Source of the DNA: Opitutaceae bacterium
Lineage (GTDB): Bacteria > Verrucomicrobiota > Verrucomicrobiia > Opitutales > Opitutaceae
Assembly: GCA_005792355.1 (NCBI GenBank)
Contig: SXSC01000284.1
Coordinates: 1-50,769 of the forward strand
Length of the DNA: 50,769 nucleotides
Direction: 5' to 3'
In this document: piece after piece, positions 37,301-47,400 of the stretch
How positions within the stretch are numbered: the first letter of the stretch is position 1
How the letters are laid out: the number at the start of each line of letters is the position of its first letter
The notes under the pieces: model-generated
The model's database searches: none
The model's input: only the letters and a program-made list of their open reading frames with translations
Told to the model about the DNA's origin: nothing
Program-made: the position numbers and the translations under genes

Positions 37301-37654
37301 CACTTGGAGCAGCGCGGCGAAGTCACCCGCCTCGATGCCGAAAAACTTCTCGCCGAGCGCGGGCACATCGAATCCGCCGCCCTCCGCAACACCTTAGAGG
37401 ATCAGCGGCGCCGAGTGCTCGTGAAATTCAGGCAGACCGAGGCCGATCAGCTGTACCTCCCGCTGTCGGGCGAATCAGGCGATGCCACCGCGCGCCGACA
37501 ACGCGCCGCCGACCGCCGCCACTGGGAGCGCTGGCTCGCCAATGTCGACAGTGACCTCGCTCGCGAGCCCCAGCGCATCACTGAGTTTTACCTGACCAAG
37601 TCCTCTCGCCTCGAACCGGTCGGCATTGCCTACCTCTGGCCTGTCACAATCTGA
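34397..37654 (+). CDS. drmD: DISARM SNF2-like helicase DrmD
   Basis: A 1085-aa SF2 ATPase of the SNF2/RapA type, matching DrmD of class 1 DISARM anti-phage systems, in which it works with an adenine methylase and DrmA/B/C against incoming DNA. Motif I DDVGLGKT (135-142), motif II DEAH (245-248), SATPHNG (282-288), ATDAAREGLNLQ (about 599-610) and QRNGRIDR (about 630-637) are all intact. A helical C-terminal half with many Arg/Glu residues follows. ATG 34397 (MTAVPASLPKQAQL) is preferred; the frame is open to TTG 34331. It is the first gene of a rightward operon; the next start is only 19 bases after its stop. About 200 bases upstream should hold the promoter, but no strong boxes are visible. 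Confidence 0.85.
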   Translation: MTAVPASLPKQAQLVRVRTRHWLVEDVSPSPSGTWLRLACVDDDAQGEQVEVIWEAELDGQILDVEAWARIGHKGFDEPRHFAAYFNSLRWHCVTATDPKLFQAPFRAGIRIDAYQLEPLRKALQLPRVNRFIADDVGLGKTIEAGLIACELLLRRRVRDVVVACPPSMLKQWQDELDARFGLRFEIFDRDYVERIRRERGYAVNPWKTFPRFLISHRLLIDENYAAPMRDWLDNIRPGSLLILDEAHHAAPASGAKYAIDSKITRAIRDLAPRFEHRLFLSATPHNGHSNSFSALLELLDDKRFMRGVPALKSNRDAVMVRRLKEDVRIIAGGFPVRKVVQVDLVGLPADAPELSLADLLDAYFTARRQRFATASKREQTQGVLILSTLQQRLFSSVEAFHRTLGAHRRAMEKVWAGETVTARSVPTNDPCLFNAGYDSDDERSQLDPEQQETEAAAALERASGVVVGAIASADVSRERSLIAEMSRIAERFRFQPDARVRWLIDWLQSHACPGIHSHNSAATAPGAPWSSLRLIIFTEYEDTARYLRSKLSAAIAGTDREAERIEVFHGPTPPDKREVLKRAFNEPPDRHPLRILIATDAAREGLNLQAHCWHLFHFDLPWNPSRLEQRNGRIDRKLQPNGEVFCHYFVYTQRPEDRVLRALVRKTETIRLELGSLSEVIEKRLRAGIRRDEVEAAAAAIEGLHDDPEKSAARETELEDAAAERRTRLSAEIDILTKRLDDAHRWIGLDEVQLRDALSCSLDLLEAEPLREAPTPAGEPTRYIFPNLQVRKGSDPTWGATLDTLRTPPEPGQPLYEWRRESSLRPVIFKAPDGFDGDTVQLHLSHRVVQRLLGRFLAQGFVYHDLSRACLAQSSDAIPRVVLLGRLSIFGHGATRLHEEIITVTARWSDPTARKGPLAPYARDAESKTAALLQESLKPAAATRPIPAAVQQRLQAAMAQDIRDLLPHLEQRGEVTRLDAEKLLAERGHIESAALRNTLEDQRRRVLVKFRQTEADQLYLPLSGESGDATARRQRAADRRHWERWLANVDSDLAREPQRITEFYLTKSSRLEPVGIAYLWPVTI

Positions 37655-37673
37655 TCACGCAGTTGCCCCGACC

Positions 37674-40097
37674 ATGCGATACGACCGTCCCGAACAAATT
37701 GCCGAAATCCTGTTTGCCGAGCTATCGCATTTTGGAGTGAACTTTAAACCCTCAGGCAGCACCGGAGTCATTCGCTACAATGAGGTGCTGTTATTAAATG
37801 AGCCGTTCGTTGGTTACGCGGAAGTAACTGCACCAGATGGCAGAGAGGCCTACCTGGTTTGCCGAAATTATACACCTATCGACTTCAGACCAAAGAAACA
37901 CGGTCTCAAATTTGCTAGCTATCTAGCCCCGTTGGGTGCTTTGCTCGCGCAGAGGCCGGGACACTCCACGCGGGTTGTACAACGTACCGTTACGCTCGAC
38001 GCTAAGGCACAGTTCTCTCCGAAGCGCGATCACGATGGATGGGACGCAAGAAACATTCGCATTGGATGGAATAACGAAGAACTCCAGTCCGAGTCACTCA
38101 GAGACTTGATCCGACAACTTCGGTTGCAACGAGAGGCGCCGGGTCAGGTCGCTGTTCTTGCGCAACCGGATGCGCCAATGATCTCGTTCAGTCTTGAGCT
38201 CAGGTCGCGCCGGCCAGTTATACAAGTCACGCAGTTGCCTGATCGGGCGATTCTCGACGATATTCAGGATCCTGTTTTCCGACACTCAATCGCTGGGCCG
38301 ATTTTGATCACCGGGGCACCCGGAACCGGGAAAACTACCGTCCAAATCAAGCGTCTGGCCCAAAAAACCAAATGGGAATTCTTAACCGCGGATGAGCGAA
38401 GTGGTTTGGATGCCTCCTCGTGGGTTGATAACGAAGGTTGGATCTTCTTTACTCCCACCGCTCTTCTTAAGAGCTACCTAAAGGAGGCCCTGGCGAAAGA
38501 ACGTCTCGTAGCGAGCGATACAAGCGTGAGAGTTTGGCGCGACTATCAGGTCGAGCTTCTCCGCCGCGTTCGGTTTCTTCGGGTCTCGGATTCGGATGAC
38601 GCCTTCCGTCGCGCACCAGATGGCATTTCGATTCTCCGCGATCGCAGTAGCGCATTTTCCGTCAAACTCGCGGTTGCTTTTATTAACTGGCTGACCGCTG
38701 AAATCGAAACCCATGTTCGAAACATAATGGAGTTGCCAGAGGACTTTCGCAACCCTCTGGCAGCAATTTCCAATCGAAGAGACCAGTTAGCCCCTAGAAT
38801 CAAAGAGAAACTGGGTTACGCGCATCTTTTTCGGAAGATCCCCGCTCTATACGATAGATTCCGTAAAGAACCCGACATCCGCCGGCAATACTACCGCGAA
38901 GGATTCGACCTGGATCTCGCGCTAAAGGAGATGCGAATCGACGCACAAGAGATGTCGATTCTGTTGTACGCAGCCCTTCGATGGGTTCGCACTACTTGGT
39001 TGGACTTTAATGCCGACATTTCGAATCGCAATGCCGGAGGACCAAGCTACCTCATCCAGGACCAACGGACAATTGTTGCAATCGATGAAGCGTCCGATTT
39101 TTCGGCCGTTGAGATTGCTGCCATGTCGCTTTTGGCAGATCCACGAAAGGCCTCTGTCTCATTGAGCGGTGATCTGATGCAGCGTCTTACTACGACAGGT
39201 CTTCGCGCATGGGTCGAGTTGGAGGAACTTGGGATAGACGCACCTCGCTTCGACTTACGACGCGCCTACCGGCAAACGGATCGACTCACTCGTCTAGCCG
39301 GGAAACTCTATTCCGCGTTTTCGGGCGATACGAAGGCTCCTACAGATTCTGTTAACCCTGCGGATAACGACCCGCCTGTATTAGTTCAGTCTGCTGCGAC
39401 AACCGGAGAGGCTGCGGTGTGGATCGGAAAGCGGATTCGGGAGATCTTTGACCTTAGCGGCGGTCGCCTGCCGTCCATCGGCGTCTTGATGCCGGCTGAG
39501 GAAGATGTGGTTCCGTTCACAAAACTCCTCGGGGAAGCTCTCTTCGATGCATCTATCGATGTTGAGGGCAGCTTGGGAGGCCAGAGTCTTGGAAATACAA
39601 ATAAGGTACGCGTTTTTTGCGTGGATCATATTAAAGGGCTAGAGTTCGAGTCGGTCTTCTTCTGCGACATCGACATCATGGCCGAGAAGCAGGGAGAGCT
39701 GATTGATAAGCTCGTTTATGTGGGTCTTAGCCGGGCACGGAGTTTTCTTGGCATGACCTACCGGGTTTCTTTCCCGAAGAGATTGGCGATTATTCAGCGT
39801 GACCTGCTGTTTGCGGACCGTTTTGCCCCTGAGCAAACTCTGCAACCATGGCGGAGCTATCTTGACGAAGACCTAGTCGGCCAGATTGGCGAACCAGACC
39901 AGGCGCTGCTCGATAAACATTTTGCATTCTATTGGAACTTGGCTTGCGGGAAGATCGCGGCAGTCACCCCTGCGCAAAAGGATTTCGTTCGGTTTTCGAA
40001 GTCGGTCAGTACCGCCGGCAAACTCACTCCCCGAAACGAACATCAACGAGCATTCAAGGTGTTTCTGGAACAGCGGGCGTTGCGAGCCGCTGACTAA
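37674..40097 (+). CDS. UvrD-like SF1 helicase embedded in the DISARM operon
   Basis: An 807-aa superfamily 1 helicase. A poorly recognised N-terminal domain (about 1-200) is followed by Walker A GAPGTGKTT (about 214-222), a large insert, a Walker B of the form VAIDEASDFS (about 468-477), the motif III region SLSGDLMQRL, VDHIKGLEFESVFF (motif V) and LVYVGLSRARSF (motif VI, about 679-690). All ATPase motifs look usable. ATG 37674 follows the drmD stop by 19 bases; the next gene follows by 15 bases, so it is inside the operon. It is visibly poorer in GC than drmD and drmMI (for example many ATT, TTA and AAA codons), suggesting separate acquisition. This gene is not part of the textbook class 1 DISARM set. 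Confidence 0.8.
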   Translation: MRYDRPEQIAEILFAELSHFGVNFKPSGSTGVIRYNEVLLLNEPFVGYAEVTAPDGREAYLVCRNYTPIDFRPKKHGLKFASYLAPLGALLAQRPGHSTRVVQRTVTLDAKAQFSPKRDHDGWDARNIRIGWNNEELQSESLRDLIRQLRLQREAPGQVAVLAQPDAPMISFSLELRSRRPVIQVTQLPDRAILDDIQDPVFRHSIAGPILITGAPGTGKTTVQIKRLAQKTKWEFLTADERSGLDASSWVDNEGWIFFTPTALLKSYLKEALAKERLVASDTSVRVWRDYQVELLRRVRFLRVSDSDDAFRRAPDGISILRDRSSAFSVKLAVAFINWLTAEIETHVRNIMELPEDFRNPLAAISNRRDQLAPRIKEKLGYAHLFRKIPALYDRFRKEPDIRRQYYREGFDLDLALKEMRIDAQEMSILLYAALRWVRTTWLDFNADISNRNAGGPSYLIQDQRTIVAIDEASDFSAVEIAAMSLLADPRKASVSLSGDLMQRLTTTGLRAWVELEELGIDAPRFDLRRAYRQTDRLTRLAGKLYSAFSGDTKAPTDSVNPADNDPPVLVQSAATTGEAAVWIGKRIREIFDLSGGRLPSIGVLMPAEEDVVPFTKLLGEALFDASIDVEGSLGGQSLGNTNKVRVFCVDHIKGLEFESVFFCDIDIMAEKQGELIDKLVYVGLSRARSFLGMTYRVSFPKRLAIIQRDLLFADRFAPEQTLQPWRSYLDEDLVGQIGEPDQALLDKHFAFYWNLACGKIAAVTPAQKDFVRFSKSVSTAGKLTPRNEHQRAFKVFLEQRALRAAD

Positions 40098-42356
40098 TCA
40101 CTTCCCGCTGAAATGTCCGCCCCCTCCTCCAAAGACCCCATCCTAGCCGATCATCTGGCTTGGCTTGGCTATGTCCAGCCGGAGGGTCTCGTCGTCTCGG
40201 CGCCGGCGTTGAAGGATGCGCAGACGGTCATCGACCGAGCCCAACTCGGCGACCTGCAGCGCCGTTTCGCCGACCACGTCACGGATCTTCGCCTCGCTGA
40301 CAGCGACACGGCGGACACTGCCGCCGGCATCGCCGACGTCCCGCGCTTTCTTGCGGATTTCCTCGGTTGGCCCACCGACCTCCTTGTGGGCTGGGATGCC
40401 GCCCGCCCGCTTCCGCCCGACCTGACCGTCTCGCTCCCCGAGTTCGCCGAGGCCCTCTCACCCACCTACGCCGTCGTCCAGCCGCGCCCCAAGGACGGCG
40501 CGCCGCCGTGGCTGCTGCTGATTCAAGCGCATGCGCCGACCACTGATCTCGACAAACCCACCGCCGGTCACGATCGCGGTTGGCACGCTTCGCCCGCGAA
40601 GAAGTTCGAGCGCCTCCTCCGCGAGACGCAAGTGCCCATCGGCCTCCTCACCAATGGCGTCGCCTTCCGTCTCATCTACGCTCCGCCCAAGGAAAACTCC
40701 GGTGCGCTCACTTTCCCGGCCGGCGCGATGTCGGAAATATCCGGCCGGCTCATCCTTGGCGCGTTTCACCTGCTGCTCAACTCGTGGACGCTCTTCAACG
40801 CCCCGAGCGATGCCCGCCTGCCGGCCCTCCTCCAGCGCAGCCGCGACTATCAGGCCAGTGTTTCTGAAATCCTCGCTGAGCAGGTCCTCCACGCCCTCTA
40901 CGAACTCCTGCGCGGATTCGAGGCCGCGGACGGTCGCGCGCAGCAAAAACTCCTGCGCGAACTCGCCGCCAGTCATCCTGCCGACATCTACGGTGGCCTC
41001 GTCACCGTGCTGCTGCGCCTGGTGTTCACGCTGTTCGCGGAAGATCGCGGCCTGATGCCGGGCGGCGCTGTCTATGTGCGGAATTATGCCGTGCACGGAT
41101 TGTTCGAGCGCTTGCGCGCCGACGCCGAGCGTTACCCCGACACCATGGATCACCGCTTCGGTGCGTGGGCGCAGCTCCTGGCGCTCTTTCGCCTCATCCA
41201 CGGCGGCTGCGAACACCCCGAGTTGAAGATGCCCGCCCGCGCCGGCCACCTCTTCGACCCCGACCGCTACCCGTTCCTCGAAGGCAGAAAGACGCGCTAC
41301 GATCCCATCGGCGCGCTCCCACTCGTCAGCGACGGCACACTCCATCGCATTCTGGAGAAACTCTGCATCCTCGAGGGTGAACGCGTCAGCTACCGCACGC
41401 TTGACGTGGAAGAAATCGGCTCGGTCTACCAGACAATCATGGGTTTCGCCGTCGAGCCGGCGGCTGGACTCTCAGTCGCGCTCAAGGGCAAGCGGAAGAA
41501 TGGCGGGGTGCCCGCCTCTCCCGTCATCAGCCTGGAGCAACTTCTCGACGTCCCGGCCAAGGACCGCGCCAAGTGGCTTAAGGAAAACGCCGACACCCAA
41601 CTCTCCGGCGAAGCGGACAAACTCCTTAAGACTGCCGGCACCGTGGACGACCTCCTCGTCGCCCTGGGAAAGCGCATCGATATCCACGCTACGCCGACAC
41701 TGGTGGCGCAGGGCGGACTCGTGCTCCAACCCACCGACGAACGCCGCCGCAGCGGCTCCCACTACACCCCGCGTTCGTTCACCGAGCCCATCGTCCGCAA
41801 AACCCTCGAACCGATCCTCAAGCGTTTCGGGGAAAAACCGACGCCCGCCCAGATTCTCGACCTCAAGATCGCCGACATCGCTGTCGGCAGTGCCGCCTTC
41901 CTCGTCGAAACCTGCCGCCAACTCGCTGACCAGCTCGTCCGCTCCTGGCGGGTGCATGGCGGACGCCCTTTGCTGCCGCCTGATGAGACCGAGGAATTGC
42001 TTGCCATGCGCACCATCGCGCAACGCAGCCTCTACGGCGTGGACCGTAATCCCATGGCGGTGGACCTTGCCAAGCTGTCTCTCTGGCTCGCCACCCTGGC
42101 CAAGGACCATCCCTTCACGTTCCTCGACCACTCGATCCGCTGCGGCGATTCTCTCGTAGGCCTCACTGCGAAGCAGATCGCCGCCTTCACCTGGGGACCG
42201 ACCGCCGGGGTACAGCGGCTCCTTGGGCAGGACCGACTGGAGAAACGCATCGCCGCCGCCACCGCCTATCGGCGCGACATCCTTGAAGCCGGTGATCTGC
42301 TGCTGCCCTCACTCAAGACGCAAAAACTCACGTTGGCCGACCAGGCCTTGGATGAA

Positions 42357-42366
42357 TCCGTTTTGT
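42357..42366 (+). other. Frameshift site in drmMI
   Basis: The sequence TCCGTTTTGT holds a run of four T. Reading codons GAA TCC GTT TTG continues the wrong frame; one more T gives GTT TTT GTC and restores the family-like protein downstream. Confidence 0.7.
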
Positions 42367-42619
42367 CGGCGACCTCGCCATTGCGGCATTCTTCGGTGCG
42401 GAGAAAGACAAGGCCCGCCAGCAACTGCGCGACGACTTGTTGCAGCGTTATACCGCCACGGCGGCCGACGTCTCTAGGAGAATGGAGCTTAAGAAACCTG
42501 TCGCCACGCTGCGCAGAGGCCAATTCCCGGTCGCTCCGTTCCACTGGGAGATTGAATTCCCGGAAGTGTTCGACCGCATGGATCCCGGCTTTGACGGCAT
42601 CGTCGGCAATCCGCCGTTT

Positions 42620-43690
42620 CTAGGCGGCAGCAGAATTTCATCGATAGGGGGACAGTCCTATTTGGATTGGGTTAAGAAGGTTCACGAAGAATCTCACGGC
42701 AATGCTGACCTCGTCGCACATTTCTTCAGGCAGGCTTTCAATTTACTGAGGCCGAGTGCCAGCTTTGGACTTATTGCTACAAACACGATTGGTCAGGGCG
42801 ATACCCGCGCTACTGGACTGCGCTGGATTTGCACGCATGGCGGAACCATCTACGCTGCACGCAAACGCTTTAGATGGCCCGGACAGGCAGCGGTAGTGGT
42901 CAGTGTTGTCTGGATCATCAAGGGCCGCATCGGCGGAGAGCTCGACCTTGATGGAAACGCTGTGAAGGTCATTACTGCATACCTATTTCACGCAGGAGGT
43001 CATGAAAATCCGCGTGTGCTCAAATCGAACGGTGGGCGAACTTCCCTCGGCGTAAAAACGTACGGACAAGGGTTTGTATTCGATGACGCAGACCCAGCCG
43101 CCAATCCCTTGGCTGAAATAGATTCGCTGACCACTTCCAACCCCCGCAACGCCGAGCGCATATTCCCATACATTGGGGGCGAGGAGGTAAACGACCATCC
43201 AGAACACAAGCACTCACGTTACGTAATCAGCTTCGAGGATTTCCCCCTCCAGCGCTCGCACGTTGGTTCATCATGGAGCGGAGCAACTGGCGACCAAGAG
43301 GAAGCATGGCTCAGAACGGGAATCGTCCCACATGACTACCCAAAACCCGTTGCCGCCGATTGGCCGGACCTCTTACGAATCGTCGAACAGAAGGTGAAGC
43401 CTGAAAGGCAACTCAACAATCGGGAAAGCTACCGGCGATACTGGTGGCAATTCGCTGAGAAACGTCCTGAGCAAGCTGCATCGCTCGCCGGCCTGAAACG
43501 AACGATAGTGGTCGCGCGAGTGGGACAGCACGTCTCATTTACGTTCGTCTCTCCACGCAGTGTATTTTCAGAGCAACTTGTCGTTTGCGCGCTCGAGGCG
43601 GCCTCTACGTTCTGTTGTTTGCAGTCTCGTCCCCACGAAATCTGGGCTCGGTTTTCTTCGTCCTCGATGAAGGATGACTTGCGCTACACC
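42620..43690 (+). other. AT-richer target-recognition segment of drmMI
   Basis: Codon use changes from strongly GC-ending to mixed (for example ATTGCTACAAACACG, GTTAAGAAGGTT) right after the NPPF motif and returns to GC-ending at about 43690. The segment corresponds to the sequence-specificity part of adenine methylases of this type. The boundaries are estimates by eye. Confidence 0.5.
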
Positions 43691-44415
43691 ACCACCGATT
43701 GCTTCGAGACCTTTCCATTCCCAGCCGGGTTCGAGACGAACGCCGTGCTGGAGGCGGCGGGGCGGGAGTATTACGAGTTCCGCGCGGCGCTCATGCAGGA
43801 CCTCTGGCTCGGTCTCACGGAAATCTACAACCTCTTTCACGCACCCGATGACGAGGCCCTGGCGCGCTTAGAAGCCCTCTACCGCAAACGCGCCGCCACC
43901 CCCGATTGGCGCACCGCCGAGGCCGTCCCCGCCGACCGCTCGCCGCTGTCGCTTTACACCACCCCCGCCGCCGCGCTCGCCGCAGTCCGCCGCCTGCGCG
44001 AACTGCACGCCGCCATGGACGCCGCCGTCCTCACCGTTTACGGCTGGACCGACCTCCTCCCCAAATGCACCTGCGAGTTCCTCCTCGACTACGAAGACGA
44101 AGAGGATGACGCCGCCGAAACCACCGGCCGCCGAAAGAAGAAGCCCTGGCGCTACCGCTGGCCCGACGAGACCCGCGACGAAGTCCTCGCCCGCCTCCTG
44201 AAACTCAACGCCGAGCGGGCGGAGGAAGAACGCCTCGCGGGTTTGGCGGCTGGCGCCGCCAAACCCAAAACCAAACTCACGGCCGGCGTGAAACGCTTCC
44301 GCAAGCCCAAGTCTGCTGGCATCGCTCCAATCCAACCCGAACAACTGCCACCGGTACAGGGGGACCTATTTGAATAGCACTCACTCCATCCAGCTCGCAA
44401 AATATCCTACACGCC

Positions 44416-47400
44416 ATGGCTCTCTACGTTTATATCACTGAGTCCTGCAAACAGGCCGCGCTCCGGCACAGCCTCCAGGATGAACTCGAACGCTTTCGGG
44501 ATCGGATTGAGGCGGTCCAGGATGTCCGGCTCTTCGACCCGTTTCCTCCACCGTACCTGGTAAAGAAGAAATTTGGGAGCAGACAGGGGCGCCTCGTCGC
44601 GTCGATGAAGCTGGATGTCAGAGGCCACTCGGTCGTCGTGTTTCACGCCGTGATGATCCGCGGTGATGCGGCCTATGAAGATCATTTCAGCAAGGACCCG
44701 CTCGCCTACGGTAAGCGCAATTTCGATCCCCAGTTCTCCGACGTCGATTTAGAGGGGTTTGTCGCGCAGCGCACCGCGGTGGCACCGCCGCCGGAAAAGC
44801 AGCAGCCTACGACTACGGAGTACGGATACTTGCACCAGGTATTCGGAGCGAAGGGAGACTCGGACGGCGAACAGGTGGTTTGCGAGTCGATCGACTGGGT
44901 AAATCGAATCGGCGAGGCCCCCTTCAAGAACCGGCTCGAAAGCATTTTCCAGATCCTCACCCAGATCGATGGAGATGAAATTCCGGGCGGCAGAGAAAGC
45001 AGCACGCCCACCTCTGTCGGAGTGTCGGTGGTCAGTCGCTCGTTCCCGGAGCACAACATCCGGCTGCTCGTCAGTCCGAAGAACGGAGGTCCCGGTGCCG
45101 ACGAACTCAAGTTGAGCGATGCCGCACGCGATGTGCTTGCCGCGGAGCGCCCGGGTCGGGAAATGATCCTACAGGCCTCGCGACGGGCTTACCCGAATCT
45201 GCTGCTGGCCGATCTGGATTTGTGGTCCGAACTCCAGCGGGACAGACACGCCAACCTCGCCCTCTCGCCAGAAGAAACCGATGTCTTGAATGCGGCACGA
45301 CGTACCGAGGGTGGATTTCCTCTCTTCATCAACGGACGGGCAGGGAGCGGCAAAACCACGCTGCTACAGTACCTGTTCGCCGAGTTCATGTTCTTTCATT
45401 TGAGCAGTGACGAGCGAGCGGTATCTCCAGTGTACTTCACCTGCAACTCAGAACTCCTTTCCCAATCGCGACGGATGGTGGAGAAGCTCCTCCGCTGCAA
45501 TGCGCAGTGGTGGGATCGCGACAATCGCGCAGAACTGGTGGAGAATTTCTCCGACCAGCTGGACGGGGCGTTCAAGGAATTCCATGTGCATCTCTACTCT
45601 CTCCTAGCGCCAGGTGAGCAGGCCGAACGGTTCACGAGGGGAAAGTACGTTTCCTTTTCGTCCTTCAAGCGGCTCTGGCACACACGATTCGGCCGGGAGC
45701 CTGCCGCCCTCCGCGAGCATGGTCCCGACATCTCCTGGCATGTAATTCGCAGCTATATCAAGGGGCTGACACCGGAGGAACTGACGGATCCGGAGGAATA
45801 CCAGCAGCTCGATCAGAAGCAGATCACGGTTACGCAAAGAACCTTCGAGGTGGTTTTCAACAAGGTCTGGACTCGGTGGTATCAGCCGAAATGCGACGAC
45901 GAGCTGTATTGGGATGATCAGGATCTGGCCCGATATTTGATTTCGGAAAACCGCATCCGCCCGATGTATTCGGCGGTGTTCTGTGACGAGGCACAGGACT
46001 TTACCCGGGTGGAACTGGAGTTGCTGCTGCGTTCGTCGGTCTATTCCGAGCGAAAGATCGAGCCGACCGACATTGCGAGAGTGCCCTTTGTCTTTGCCGG
46101 CGATCAGTTTCAGACCTTGAACCCAACCGGATTCCGCTGGGACTCGATTCGAGCGTCGTTCGTGGAGAAATTCATCCTTTCCCTCGATCCGGGGCGGCGT
46201 TCTCGACTGAGCGACCTGAATTTCCGGGAACTGACACTGAATTATCGCTCTTCCCGGACGATTGTTCGTTTCAGCAACTTTGTTCAGGCACTGCGCGTCC
46301 GGCTGTTTGGTCTGACGGGCGTGCGGCCGCAGCTTCCCTGGGATCGGGAAAAGACAGCAGCCCCCGTGATCGGCGTCCCGCGTGAAAAGGCGGATTTCTG
46401 GGAGAGACTGAAACGGGAGCGTGACATCGCGATCATCGTGCCCTGCGGGGATGGGGAGGAACTTGAGTATATTGCGAAAGACCCGGTCCTCTCCAGCAAG
46501 ATTCGGGTGGAGGATAAGGTGCCCGATGCCCTTGTGCTCAGTTCCTCCCGGGCCAAGGGTCTCGAATTCAATCGAGTGGTGGTCTACGGCTTTGGCGAGG
46601 CGGACGAGGCGAAAGGCGGACTCCTTGAACCCCTGCGCGGAAAGGGTTCGTATGCGGACGACCCCGACAAGTCGCTTCCCTACCAGTACTTTATCAACCG
46701 GCTTTACGTCGCGGTTAGCCGGCCAAAGCGGCGGTTGTTCATTGTGGACTCAGCCGACGCCTTCAAAAACTTCTGGACCTTTGCAAACGATGAGGGGTTC
46801 GAGAGCGCCATCGTAGCTGGAATCAAGGAAGGAGAACAGCTGTGGCGTTCCGCCATCGGTAGGCTCGAGTCGGGAGCCGTCGATGATTTGTCGGCGGACC
46901 GTACTGAGGATCCCAAGCAACACGCAGATGCACTCGCGCGGCAGGGCCGGGCAAACGGTGATCCGCTGATGCTGCGCTACGCGGCCGCGTCCTATCGGAA
47001 TCTGAACGACCTCATGGAGGCGGACCGGTGCAAGGCCGAAGCGCTGGTATTGGAACAGAACTTTTTGGAGGCCGCACGGGTTTTCCTTTTCTGCAAACTT
47101 GTTGATGACGCCGTCAGCGCGTTCTGGCGCGCGGGCCGCGACGGCGGCTGGAAGGAGATCCTCGCGACGGCTGAGCAACACCCAGGGGTCAACACGAAGC
47201 TGGAGTTTGCTTTTTCGCAATTGATTGCCGGTCCCGGCGGGATTGACCAGGCGATCAAAGCGTTTGCACGACTTGCGGAGGCGGTGGCGACTCCCGAGCG
47301 ACTGCCTCAGATCGCTGGCGTGTCGGCATGGGTCAACGGAGTGCGGGCCGCTTTAGAAAAACTCCACGCGATCAAGGCGGAAGAAGTGGAATGGGGGCAA

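Larger units (their letters stand above)
40113..44377 (+). pseudogene. drmMI: DISARM adenine-specific DNA methyltransferase DrmMI, frameshifted
   Basis: Two overlapping frames together make one methylase of about 1421 residues. The first frame (40113-42623) carries the N-terminal region and the SAM-binding motif I as IADIAVGSAAF (about residues 586-596), YGVDRNPMAVDLAKLSLW and the GDSLVG region. After about 42360 its translation turns into nonsense (SATSPLRHSSVRRKTRP). The second frame continues the protein correctly from VGDLAIAAFFGAEKDKARQQL at 42365 through the catalytic motif IV NPPF (42608-42619), the target-recognition region and the C-terminus, to 44377. One missing T in the run 42361-42364 would explain the break. 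With motif I and motif IV on separate frames the enzyme should be inactive unless ribosomes slip or the base is a sequencing error. In class 1 DISARM this methylase marks self DNA. Confidence 0.8.

Noticed and set aside
42357-42366. Programmed -1 ribosomal slippage site
   Set aside because: The codons TCC GTT TTG do not form a standard X XXY YYZ slippery heptamer and no clear downstream structure was recognised. A base loss in the T run is simpler.
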